From a virus, in the IMG/VR virus record IMGVR_UViG_3300044617_001318, positions 1 to 32,623 of that record: a DNA stretch of 32,623 nt. The stretch is one strand, 5' to 3'. The notes beneath the pieces were generated by a model. That model saw only the letters and a list, made by a program, of their open reading frames with translations, made no database searches and was not told where the DNA came from. Positions 23,592 through 31,024 of the stretch are shown piece by piece. Within the stretch, counting starts at the first letter, position 1. Each line of letters starts with the position of its first letter. A program made the translations under genes and the position numbers.

Positions 23592-25556
23592 ATGACCATC
23601 TGGCTTGATTTCGAAACCCGCTCCGGATGCGACCTGCCGCAGCGGGGCGTCTACACCTACGCCCGTCACCCGTCCACGCAGGTGCTCTGCATGGCGTGGG
23701 CGCTGGACGACGGCGAGGTCGAGCTCTGGACGCCCGAGCAGCCGTTCCCGCAAGCGGTCAGGGATGCCATCCAGAACATGGAGGCCATCCGCGCTCACAA
23801 CGCGGCGTTTGAGCGGCTCATCTTCTGGTACGTCCTGTGCCCTGACTTTGACGTGCCGGAACCAACGCTTGAGCAGTTCTATTGCACCGCAGCACAGGCG
23901 CGCGCCAACTGCGCGCCGGGCAGCCTCGAGGACGTCGGTCGGTTCGCGGGCGCGGCGATGAAGAAGGACCACCGCGGTGCAGCATTGGTCAGGAAGTGCT
24001 GCGTGCCGCCGTTCAAGCACACCGAGCAGGATCTGGCCGACTTGTTTGAGTACTGTCGCCAAGACGTGCGCGCGATGCGCGCCATCTCGCAGTCGCTGCG
24101 GCAGTTGTTGGAGGTCGAGCTTGCCGACTACCATGCCAACGAACGGATCAACGATCGCGGCATCCGGATCGACGTCGACCTAGCGGCCGCTGCGATGGCC
24201 TACGCGGCTCAAGAAACCCGCGAAATCCAAGCCCGAGTGCGCGAGGTGACCGAGGGCGCGGTGCCGACCGTGCGCTCGCCTGCCATGCGGGCGTGGGTGC
24301 TGGAGCGGCTCGGGCCGCAGGCGCGCAAACTAGCCGTGCGCTACAAGGGCGGCGAGGCCAAGGATTCGATCGACAAATCAGTGCGGGCGACCCTGTTGGC
24401 GCTCGCGGAGGAGAACCCCGATGAGGTACCGCCCGCTGTTGCCGAGGTCATCCAAGCCGCCGACGATGTCTGGGCGTCTGCGACTGCGAAGTTCGGCCGC
24501 TTCGCTGCCTTGGCTGATCCAGAGGACGCGCGCCTTAGAGGCGCATTTGTCTTCGCTGGAGGAGCAGCGACTGGCCGCGCTTCAAGCTACGGTGCTCAGG
24601 TTCACAACATCCCTCGAAAGTCCGCCAAAGATCCACTGACCGTGCGCGCTGCCATGATGCGCCGCGAGCCGCTCGCGCCCGCCTACGGTAAGCGCGTGAC
24701 GGACGTGCTGAAGCTCATGCTGCGACCGGCGCTGGTGCCTGCTGACGGGCACGTCTTCGTTGTGGCCGACTGGTCCGCGATCGAGGGCCGGGTCAATCCC
24801 TGGCTCGCGGCAAATGCGACGGGCGAGGCGAAGCTTGACGTGTTCCGACGTCGGCTTGACCCCTACAAGGTCAACGCAGCGGCGACCTATGGTGTCCAGT
24901 ATTTGGACGTCACCGACGACCAGAGGCAGGTCGGCAAGGTGCAGGAGCTTGCGCTAGGGTTCGGCGGGGGTGCGGGTGCGTTCGAGGCGATGGCGCGGGG
25001 CTACGGCGTGCGCCTGCCCGCCGATCAGGTCGAGCGCAGCGTGCGTGGCTGGCGCCACGCGAACCCGTGGGCGCCCGTGTTCTGGTCCGACCTCGAGCGG
25101 GCCTACTGGTCCGCGATGCGCCACCCTGGGGCCGAGTTCGACGCGGGGCGGGTCACCTACCTCTACGACGGCCAGACCCTCTGGTACGCGCTGCCTTCAG
25201 GCCGGGTGCTTTGTTACCCCTACGCCCGGATCGAGGGCGACGAGATCAGTTACGCCAAGGCGTCCTGGAAGCCGGCAGCCGACGCGAAAGGGTGGCCCCG
25301 CGCGCGGCTCTGGCGTGGGCTCGCGTGCGAGAACGTGACGCAGGCAGCCGCGCACGACGTCCTGCGCGAGGCGCTGCGCCGGCTCGACGGCGTGGTCGCG
25401 CACGTCCATGACGAGATCGTGCTGGAGGTGCCCGAGGGCGAGGCCGAAGAGGCCAAAGCGATGCTCGAACAAGTGATGACAACAGCGCCCGACTGGGCGG
25501 CGGGACTGCCGCTAGCAGTCGAAGCGAAAATCATGCCGAGGTATGGAAAGGCTTAA
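23592..25556 (+). CDS. Family A DNA polymerase with 3'-5' exonuclease
   Basis: 654 residues from ATG 23592. The exonuclease domain is intact: Exo I WLDFETRS (Asp6, Glu8), Exo II IRAHNAAFER (Asn70) and Exo III YCRQDVRAM (Asp158). The polymerase domain has motif A VVADWSAIEGRV (Asp393), motif B region RQVGKVQELALGFGGGAGAF, and motif C VVAHVHDEIVLEV (His606, Asp607, Glu608). Length and motif spacing fit the compact PolA-type enzymes of phages. It should copy the phage genome. The ATG has no SD. An in-frame TTG at 23571 lies 9 bases after AGGAGG and would add seven residues, so the true start may be there. The 3' end holds the SD for the HNH gene. Confidence 0.95.
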   Translation: MTIWLDFETRSGCDLPQRGVYTYARHPSTQVLCMAWALDDGEVELWTPEQPFPQAVRDAIQNMEAIRAHNAAFERLIFWYVLCPDFDVPEPTLEQFYCTAAQARANCAPGSLEDVGRFAGAAMKKDHRGAALVRKCCVPPFKHTEQDLADLFEYCRQDVRAMRAISQSLRQLLEVELADYHANERINDRGIRIDVDLAAAAMAYAAQETREIQARVREVTEGAVPTVRSPAMRAWVLERLGPQARKLAVRYKGGEAKDSIDKSVRATLLALAEENPDEVPPAVAEVIQAADDVWASATAKFGRFAALADPEDARLRGAFVFAGGAATGRASSYGAQVHNIPRKSAKDPLTVRAAMMRREPLAPAYGKRVTDVLKLMLRPALVPADGHVFVVADWSAIEGRVNPWLAANATGEAKLDVFRRRLDPYKVNAAATYGVQYLDVTDDQRQVGKVQELALGFGGGAGAFEAMARGYGVRLPADQVERSVRGWRHANPWAPVFWSDLERAYWSAMRHPGAEFDAGRVTYLYDGQTLWYALPSGRVLCYPYARIEGDEISYAKASWKPAADAKGWPRARLWRGLACENVTQAAAHDVLREALRRLDGVVAHVHDEIVLEVPEGEAEEAKAMLEQVMTTAPDWAAGLPLAVEAKIMPRYGKA

Positions 25557-25558
25557 TC

Positions 25559-25957
25559 ATGGAAATGTGGCTACCAGTTGTAGGTTTTGAAGGTTTGTAT
25601 GAAATCAGTGATCAAGGTGCAGTGCGGGCAATGCACCGCGAAGTGCCGTATGGCCGACACGGGAGAACTGTATACGCACAAAGGACATTGAAACAATTTG
25701 CATCAAAAAATGGTTACCCATCAGTAAAGCTTTCTTTTGCGGGCAAAACAAAAACGGCTTACGTTCATCAGCTAGTGACGCGCGCTTTTTTAGGCCCAAA
25801 GCCTGAAACCAGTCAAAAGATAGAAGTTCGGCATCTGAACGGAAATAAGCGAGACAACCGCGTGGAAAATTTGCGCTACGGCACAGTAAAAGAAAATGCG
25901 GGCGATAGGGTAAGGCACGCCGCAGAGCGTAAACATGCAGGAGGTAAGACAGCATGA
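25559..25957 (+). CDS. HNH homing endonuclease (NUMOD4 plus HNH_3)
   Basis: 132 residues from ATG 25559, 2 bp after the polymerase stop. Residues 1-55 are a NUMOD4-type DNA-binding segment (EMWLPVVGFEGLYEISDQGAVRA). Residues about 55-115 form the HNH nuclease: AYVHQLVTRAFLGPKP, VRHLNGNKRDNRVENLRYGTVKENAGD, with the His of VRHLNGN and the Asn pairs in place. The gene is visibly more AT-rich than both neighbours, which points to recent arrival. Such free-standing endonucleases cut sites in relatives lacking them and so spread. Its end carries AGGAGGT (25939-25945), the SD of the next gene, and overlaps its start by 4 bases. Confidence 0.92.
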   Translation: MEMWLPVVGFEGLYEISDQGAVRAMHREVPYGRHGRTVYAQRTLKQFASKNGYPSVKLSFAGKTKTAYVHQLVTRAFLGPKPETSQKIEVRHLNGNKRDNRVENLRYGTVKENAGDRVRHAAERKHAGGKTA

Positions 25958-28248
25958 ATGAAAAATTCGTCAACTGGCTGATCGCGCTCGCCCCGGAGGG
26001 CGAGACAGCGCTCTTCATCAAGCAGCGGGTCCGGTCGAACGGCAAGTCGACCTATGTGGCGCACCTGCCCGAGCGCTACCTCCGCTCGCCTGACGGCGCC
26101 TGGTACGGCAACACCGGCAGCTTCAAGCTTGAGCGGCTCGCGGCAGGCGTGCGGGTCACCCGCGAGAACATCGACTACGTGTTGCTGCTGATGCTGGATG
26201 ACATCGGCACGAAGAGCAGGACGCCCCCGATCGAGCCGACCTGGAAGATGGAAACCAGTCCGGGGAACCAGCAGTGGTGCTACGTCTTCCGCGCCGAGGA
26301 CGCGCCGACCAAGCAACTGTTCACCGCAGCGGTGGCGGCGATCGCGGCGGCGGGCTTCACCGACGAGGGCGCGACCAACTGCGTGAGAAATTTCAGGCTG
26401 CCGGGCAGTATCAACCTGAAGCCCGAGCGCAACGGTTTCGAGTCGCGCTTGGTCGAGTGGCACCCGACCCGCGAGTTCACGCTTGAGCAGATCATGGCGG
26501 CGCTCAACGTGCCAATGCCCGACCCGACCGCGCTCATCGACCCGGTGCTGGTCGACGACGGCGAGTCGGACGAGGTCATGCAGTGGCTGTCGGCCGAGGG
26601 GCTGTTGCTGGAGCGGCCGAATGCGGCGGGCTGGGCGGGCGTAACCTGCCCGAATGCAGAGCAGCACAGCAACGACGACATCGAGGGCCGCTACTTCCCT
26701 GCTAGCCGGGCCTATAAATGCCTGCATGGCCATTGTGCCGACTGGAACAGCGAGCGGTTCCTGCGTTGGGTCGAAGAGCAGGGCGGCCCGGCGCAGGGCT
26801 ACGGGCTGCGCGAAGAACTGGTCGCCGAGCGGATGCGCGCGGTGCGGGCCGCGCTGACGCCGACCGAGGCGTTCCCCGATCAGGCCGCGCAGACGATCGC
26901 CGAGGTCGAACGGCGCGAGGCCGGGCGGGTCGAAAAAGAGGGCTGGTACGAGCGCTTCGCCTACCTGCACGCTGATGACGGGTATTTCGACCTGGTGGCG
27001 CGCAAACAATACAGCCGGTCGAACTTCGACGCGGTCTTCCGGCACGTGCTTTGCCTTTCGATCCACGCGGCGCCTGGCAGCAAGAGCCGGCGCCGGATCG
27101 AGGCGTCGCGATCGTTTGACGAGAACCGGCAGGACATGGGCGCAAGAGTGCTGCAAGGCGTCACTTACGCGCCGGGCGAGGGCGTGCTGGTCGCGCGGGC
27201 GGGCGACGTCTATGCGAACTTGTGGCGCGACGCGCGGCCGGCGGGCGCTGCGGGCGACGCGACGCCGTGGCTGCGGCACGTCGAGCGGATGGTGCCTGAC
27301 GCGGCCGAGCGCGAGCACGTGCTCAATTGGATGGCGTTTAAGGTCCAGCGCTCAAACGTCAAGATCAATCACGGCGTGCTGCACGGCGGCTTTCCCGGCA
27401 GCGGGAAAGACACTATGTGGGAACCGTTCCTCTACGCGGTCGGCGGTGCGTCAAAGGAAAACATCGCGACCGTTAAGAACGAAGAATTGAATTCGCAATG
27501 GGGCTACAGTTTGATGAGCGAGGTGCTGGTCATCAACGAGCTGCGCCAGACTGAAGTGTCGGACCGGCGCGCGCTCGAGAACCGGCTGAAGCCCCTGCTG
27601 GCGGCGCCGCCTGAGCTTCTATCGGTGAACCGGAAGGGCTTGCACCCGTTCGACGCGCTGAACCGATTGAGCGTTGTCGCGTTCTCAAACGAACGCATGG
27701 CGATTACGCTGACGTCAGACGATCGGCGCTGGTTTGTTTTGTGGTCCGACGCCGGCAAGATGGACCCTGCGGAGGCCGAACGGCTCTGGCAATGGTATGA
27801 GAAGGGCGGCCGCGATATTGTCGCCGCTTGGCTGCGCGCGCGGGACGTGAGCGGGTTCCTGCCTGGCGCAGCGCCGACCATGACCGAGGCCAAGGCGATC
27901 ATGTTGCAGGCGGGCCTGTCGCCGGTCGAGTCAGCGCTTGTTGAGTTGATCAAAGGGCGGCACGGTGAGTTCGCCCTTGGCGCCGTGCAGGCGCCCTGGC
28001 AGGCGCTCTGCGACCGTTTGGCGGGCCTGATGCCCAACGGCTCGCGCGTGAGCGTTTATGCGCTCTTTCACGCGTTATCGGAGGCCGGCTGGTTGGACTG
28101 CGGGCGGGTCAAGACGCCCGAGCACGCAACGAAGACTCACATTATGTGCGCGCCCGAGATTTGGGAGCATTTCGCTGGCAATCGATCCGAGATCCGGCGC
28201 CTGTGCGAGCGCGCGCGGACGGGCGGTCCCTTGCGGGTTGTAGGCTGA
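25954..28248 (+). CDS. Primase-helicase (PrimPol-like N-terminus, DUF5906/VapE-like helicase)
   Basis: 764 residues from ATG 25954 (AGGAGGT, 8-base spacing). The N-terminal third resembles phage RepB/PrimPol-type primases, with VLLLMLDDIGTKSR as the likely metal-binding strand and later NCVRNFRLPGSINLKP. A Cys/His cluster follows (VTCPNAEQHSNDD... YKCLHGHCADW), probably zinc-binding. The helicase part has Walker A GFPGSGKDT (479-487, the KDT form typical of DUF5906), then EVLVINELRQTE as Walker B and a sensor-like VVAFSNERMAI. The protein should prime synthesis and unwind the fork for the upstream polymerase. The exact primase subfamily is uncertain. Confidence 0.88.
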   Translation: MNEKFVNWLIALAPEGETALFIKQRVRSNGKSTYVAHLPERYLRSPDGAWYGNTGSFKLERLAAGVRVTRENIDYVLLLMLDDIGTKSRTPPIEPTWKMETSPGNQQWCYVFRAEDAPTKQLFTAAVAAIAAAGFTDEGATNCVRNFRLPGSINLKPERNGFESRLVEWHPTREFTLEQIMAALNVPMPDPTALIDPVLVDDGESDEVMQWLSAEGLLLERPNAAGWAGVTCPNAEQHSNDDIEGRYFPASRAYKCLHGHCADWNSERFLRWVEEQGGPAQGYGLREELVAERMRAVRAALTPTEAFPDQAAQTIAEVERREAGRVEKEGWYERFAYLHADDGYFDLVARKQYSRSNFDAVFRHVLCLSIHAAPGSKSRRRIEASRSFDENRQDMGARVLQGVTYAPGEGVLVARAGDVYANLWRDARPAGAAGDATPWLRHVERMVPDAAEREHVLNWMAFKVQRSNVKINHGVLHGGFPGSGKDTMWEPFLYAVGGASKENIATVKNEELNSQWGYSLMSEVLVINELRQTEVSDRRALENRLKPLLAAPPELLSVNRKGLHPFDALNRLSVVAFSNERMAITLTSDDRRWFVLWSDAGKMDPAEAERLWQWYEKGGRDIVAAWLRARDVSGFLPGAAPTMTEAKAIMLQAGLSPVESALVELIKGRHGEFALGAVQAPWQALCDRLAGLMPNGSRVSVYALFHALSEAGWLDCGRVKTPEHATKTHIMCAPEIWEHFAGNRSEIRRLCERARTGGPLRVVG

Positions 28249-28255
28249 AAAAAAA

Positions 28256-28275
28256 AGCCCGCCGGGAGGCGGGCT
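28256..28275 (-). terminator. Strong leftward intrinsic terminator
   Basis: AGCCCGCC and GGCGGGCT form an 8-bp GC-rich stem with a GGGA loop. Read leftwards it is followed by nine Ts (the A-run 28248-28256 on the plus strand, which begins in the primase-helicase stop codon). On the plus strand no T-run follows, so it ends the 30741-28296 operon only. Confidence 0.85.
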
Positions 28276-28295
28276 AACCGAAGGAGGAGAATCCG

Positions 28296-28358
28296 TCACA
28301 AGCGTAGCATGACTGCCAGCAGCGCGGCAAGCAGCGCGATCAGGGCAGCGGTGATCAT
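28296..28358 (-). CDS. Possible 20-residue membrane peptide
   Basis: ATG 28358 overlaps the clamp-like gene's stop (ATGA) and opens a 20-codon frame encoding MITAALIALLAALLAVMLRL, a single hydrophobic helix ending in Arg. An earlier in-frame ATG at 28370 would add four residues. No strong SD is visible, so expression would depend on coupling to the upstream gene. It is followed by the operon terminator. It is too short to judge by coding statistics and could be chance. Confidence 0.3.
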   Translation of the reverse strand: MITAALIALLAALLAVMLRL

Positions 28359-28954
28359 GCCGTCACCCATGCCGGCACGGCGGCCTCATCTGCGCGCCAT
28401 GACATTACCAAGCCGAAGAACTCCGGCAGCGCGTCGCACGTCACAATGCACGGCTGTTGCCCGCGCTGGCTGTAGCAGGGCTGCGCGTTGTCGGCGCCTG
28501 ATGCGGTCTTGATGCACGCGTGCAGGCGCTCGAGCAGCGCCGGATTGAACTGCGCCATTTCGACTGGCGCGGCAAGCGCTTTGCGCGTGACGTGATCGGT
28601 GTCGGGGAATTTACCGTCGACGGGCGTCAGCGTGTGCGTGACCGTGCCGTCGACGATCGTCACCCGGTTAGCGCTGGTGTCGACCGTGACAGTCAGGATG
28701 TCATCAAGGGTCCGCTTCCCGCCAGCGATCACCGGCTTTAGCGCTTCCAGCGGCAGAATGATGCTGACCGGCGTGCTGACGGCGGCGGGGCTCACCCGCA
28801 GGCGCGCGAGCGCGTGACCGTCGGTCGCTTCCAGAATGATCCCGCGCGGGTCCGCGCGGACATGCACGCCGAGCAGGTGATAGCGCACGTCGACGGTCGG
28901 CGCGCAAGACGCGATCGCGCGCAGCGCGCGCCTGGTGACAGTGAAATCGAACAT
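28355..28954 (-). CDS. DnaN-like sliding clamp, shortened
   Basis: 199 residues from ATG 28954. The sequence aligns by eye with domain II of bacterial beta clamps: RALRAIASCAPTVDVRYHLLGVHV (compare the DVRYYLNGM segment of E. coli DnaN), GIILEATDGHALARL (ATDGHRLA) and LTPVDGKFPDTDHV (VDGRFPDYRRV). A short domain III-like remainder ends EFFGLVMSWR. Domain I is missing and domain III is abbreviated, so the protein is just over half of normal length (about 366) and near T4 gp45 size. It could form a clamp on phage DNA or interfere with the host one. The homology is clear to me from motifs; activity is not shown. Confidence 0.72.
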   Translation of the reverse strand: MFDFTVTRRALRAIASCAPTVDVRYHLLGVHVRADPRGIILEATDGHALARLRVSPAAVSTPVSIILPLEALKPVIAGGKRTLDDILTVTVDTSANRVTIVDGTVTHTLTPVDGKFPDTDHVTRKALAAPVEMAQFNPALLERLHACIKTASGADNAQPCYSQRGQQPCIVTCDALPEFFGLVMSWRADEAAVPAWVTA

Positions 28955-28956
28955 GA

Positions 28957-29283
28957 TTAAACCCCTTCGTTGGTGGTCGGAACTGTGAGCCCGCGCGCGA
29001 TCGCGTCGCGGGCCTCATAGACGGCGTGCGGCACGTTGACCGGGTTGCCAGTGAGCGCGTCATCGAGCAGCGCGAGCGCGTCGCGCGCTGCGGCCAGCAG
29101 CTCGGCCGGGTCGACGCCGTCGACCGTGAGCGCGGGCCGCGTGCGGATGAGCGAGTCACCGAACACGGTGACGCTGGCCGACCGGACGGCGCGGTCGGGC
29201 CCGTAGAGTTCGATCTCGAGATGGTCACGGTTACGGGTCAGCGCGACGCGCGCGACGCCGTGAGCGAAGGCAGTAGTGATCAT
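28957..29283 (-). CDS. Hypothetical protein (108 aa) before the clamp gene
   Basis: 108 residues from ATG 29283 with AAAGG upstream, ending 2 bp before the clamp-like start. The first half is beta-like (ARVALTRNRDHLEIELYGPDRAVRSASVTVFG), the second helical (DPAELLAAARDALALLDDAL). The tight spacing suggests that it is made with the clamp-like protein and might act with it. No family recognised. Confidence 0.6.
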   Translation of the reverse strand: MITTAFAHGVARVALTRNRDHLEIELYGPDRAVRSASVTVFGDSLIRTRPALTVDGVDPAELLAAARDALALLDDALTGNPVNVPHAVYEARDAIARGLTVPTTNEGV

Positions 29284-29318
29284 AGTGGACCTTTCGGGTT
29301 TGTCGGCGCAAGGCGCGC

Positions 29319-29343
29319 CCGTCAGACCATAGGGGTCTGACGG
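29319..29343. other. 10-bp perfect hairpin between leftward genes
   Basis: CCGTCAGACC (29319-29328) and GGTCTGACGG (29334-29343) form a perfect 10-bp inverted repeat with a 5-base loop. It lies in the gap between the 44- and 108-residue genes. No T-run follows on either strand, so it is not a standard terminator. It may be an RNA-processing or stabilising stem, or an operator. Confidence 0.5.
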
Positions 29344-29356
29344 TCGAGCCCTGCGG

Positions 29357-29491
29357 TCAGACGGACAGCACCAGCGCGAGCGCGATGTACACGATCGCGC
29401 CGGCCGCGCACGCGGTCGCGATCAAACGCAGCGGGCGCTCCTGCGGCTCGAGCGGCTCGCCCGTGATTTTCTCGATGATGATGCGAAGCAT
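29357..29491 (-). CDS. Small membrane protein (44 aa)
   Basis: 44 residues from ATG 29491, with AAGGA 8 bases upstream. The first half is charged (LRIIIEKITGEPLEPQERP), the second is one transmembrane segment (LIATACAAGAIVYIALALVL). The clear SD and coding layout favour a real gene. Function unknown; an inner-membrane role is expected. Confidence 0.55.
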   Translation of the reverse strand: MLRIIIEKITGEPLEPQERPLRLIATACAAGAIVYIALALVLSV

Positions 29492-29539
29492 GATGGGTTT
29501 CCTTGTGGTGAGTGCGTCATAAAGTGTAGCAGGATAAAT

Positions 29540-29839
29540 TCAAATTGTGCAGCACCCGCAGCACGGCGCGTCTTCGCAGCGGCCGCGCGTGTTGCGGTAA
29601 TAAGACTGCCCGCCAATGACGATATGGTCGGACACCGGCGCGCGCAGGCGCGCGTACGCGCCGGCCGGCTCGAGCTGCACGTCAGACTCGCGGATATCTG
29701 GCGCGTCGACGTCGCGAGCACTGGCGCGAGCGCGCAGGATCGACCGACCGCGCCCGTGATAGTCGATTGTGTCACCGGGATAGATCGGCGCGCCCGTGCG
29801 GGCGCAGGTGCCAGGATAGCGGGCGAGCATGGTTTTCAT
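29540..29839 (-). CDS. Cys-containing small phage protein (99 aa)
   Basis: 99 residues from ATG 29839, overlapping the upstream stop (ATGA). The start MLARYPGTCARTGAPIYPGDTIDYHGRGR resembles a short phage segment (AxYxGTCxxxGxPIxxGDxI) with a probable metal-binding role. The C-terminus has a cysteine cluster (CEDAPCCGCC). Together they could hold a zinc ion. No function is known to me. Confidence 0.6.
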   Translation of the reverse strand: MKTMLARYPGTCARTGAPIYPGDTIDYHGRGRSILRARASARDVDAPDIRESDVQLEPAGAYARLRAPVSDHIVIGGQSYYRNTRGRCEDAPCCGCCTI

Positions 29840-30030
29840 GGTTTGTTGTCTCCAATCAGTTTGCGAGCGTAGGCGATCGCTGCGTCAGGGTTCGAATAGG
29901 TGCGGGTTTCAATGATGGCGTCCGCGTCAGTGTCGCGGAACTGCACGCGGAATTTACCTGCCGACCAGTCGGCCGTGACAGTGACGGCCAGACCATCGGC
30001 CGGATTATCGTGAGTGTAGATTGTGGCCAT
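29836..30030 (-). CDS. Small hypothetical protein (64 aa)
   Basis: 64 residues from ATG 30030 with GGAAC upstream. It reads as two or three strands followed by a helix (LAVTVTADWSAGKFRVQFRD... NPDAAIAYARKLIGD). Its stop overlaps the next start by 4 bases. Compact fold, no recognised family. Confidence 0.6.
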   Translation of the reverse strand: MATIYTHDNPADGLAVTVTADWSAGKFRVQFRDTDADAIIETRTYSNPDAAIAYARKLIGDNKP

Positions 30031-30075
30031 GATGATGTTCCAAGTTGTGGGCGCCCGTAGGCGCCCGGTTGATGG

Positions 30076-30741
30076 TCAGGTAGCAAGCTTGATATCGATC
30101 GTGCGCTTGCGCGTGCCGTGGGCGGGGAAGCCCACGATGGCGTCGCGCTGGCGCGCGCACAATTGGCAAGTCGCGCAGGACACGTCGTCGCGCTGGGTGG
30201 CCGGACACACGACGACGCGACGGCCAGCGGGCGTGCGCGTATTGTCGGTCGCGTCTGACGGCAGCACGACGACGACCGGACCGGCGCCGGTATCGGCGAG
30301 CGTATCGGCGTCGCGCAGGTCGTTTGCTGACAGGTTGATCGTAAATCCCCATTGATTGGCGTGCCGAATCCAGGTCAGCGAGTCAGCGTCGCGATAGTGC
30401 GAATAGGTGAACCCGCGACGGCCGGTATTGGCAGCGACCAGTTGACCCAGCGCGACAGGGTCGACCGTGCGCCCGTCACCGGGCAGGTCGCCGGCTTGAT
30501 TGTGGCGCCACAATTGGCCGTCGGGCAGGTCGGCAATGGCGCCGACGAACGTCGACCAATCAGTGCCACGGGCGCCCGATGAGACGGCGGACCAATGAAG
30601 CGCGAGCGGGCCGGATGCAGCGTAGCATCCCTCGCGCATCGCGCAGTCGACCGGACACGTGGCGCGCGTCGTCGTTGATACGGGAATCGGACCGGTTTTC
30701 GAATTAGCAGAGCGGGGCGACAGGTGGACAGTGTATGACAT
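30076..30741 (-). CDS. Cysteine-rich GP88-like phage protein
   Basis: 221 residues from ATG 30741; the frame runs back to 30825, but this ATG gives the familiar start MSYTVHLSPRSANSKTGPIPVSTT. A cysteine group CPVDCAMREGCYA follows, then HWSAVSSGARGTDW, PDGQLWRHNQAGDLPG and RRGFTYSHY, and near the end CPATQRDDVSCATCQLC. I recognise this as a conserved phage protein related to the GP88/DUF7227 group, whose cysteine layout recalls iron-sulphur or radical-SAM-like proteins. No SAM-binding function has been shown as far as I know. It is the first gene of the leftward operon. Confidence 0.6.
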   Translation of the reverse strand: MSYTVHLSPRSANSKTGPIPVSTTTRATCPVDCAMREGCYAASGPLALHWSAVSSGARGTDWSTFVGAIADLPDGQLWRHNQAGDLPGDGRTVDPVALGQLVAANTGRRGFTYSHYRDADSLTWIRHANQWGFTINLSANDLRDADTLADTGAGPVVVVLPSDATDNTRTPAGRRVVVCPATQRDDVSCATCQLCARQRDAIVGFPAHGTRKRTIDIKLAT

Positions 30742-30796
30742 GGTAGTTGACCTTTGGGGTAGTCGGGTTTTGCTTGATGAAGTGTTGCAAGCACGA

Positions 30797-30825
30797 ACGC
30801 TACAGACTTTGCTGCAGGTTGTCAA
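30797..30825 (-). promoter_or_regulatory. Putative promoter of the GP88-like/clamp operon
   Basis: On the minus strand TTGACA (30820-30825), a 17-base spacer and TAGCGT (30797-30802) precede the ATG at 30741, leaving a leader of about 50 bases. As at the other leftward promoter, the -35 is consensus and the -10 is poor, which suggests shared control. Confidence 0.5.
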
Positions 30826-31024
30826 ACTATTTGCTGCGCGGACGTGGGGCGCCCCGGTGGGGTAGCGAAAAGGGTTTAGGGTTTACCCCTAGTTTTCCCT
30901 CTGGTGGGGTACCTTGGGGTAATGTTTTTGAATTTTTCATTTGGACCCTAAAAATAAGCCTATACGCTAGCGCGTAGGGCGCGCCGTCCGCCCGCGCTCG
31001 CAGGCCAGCGACTTTTTACCCCCA

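Noticed and set aside
25876-27318. 480-codon minus-strand frame
   Set aside because: It is antisense to the HNH and primase-helicase genes and has the Arg/Val/His bias of a shadow.
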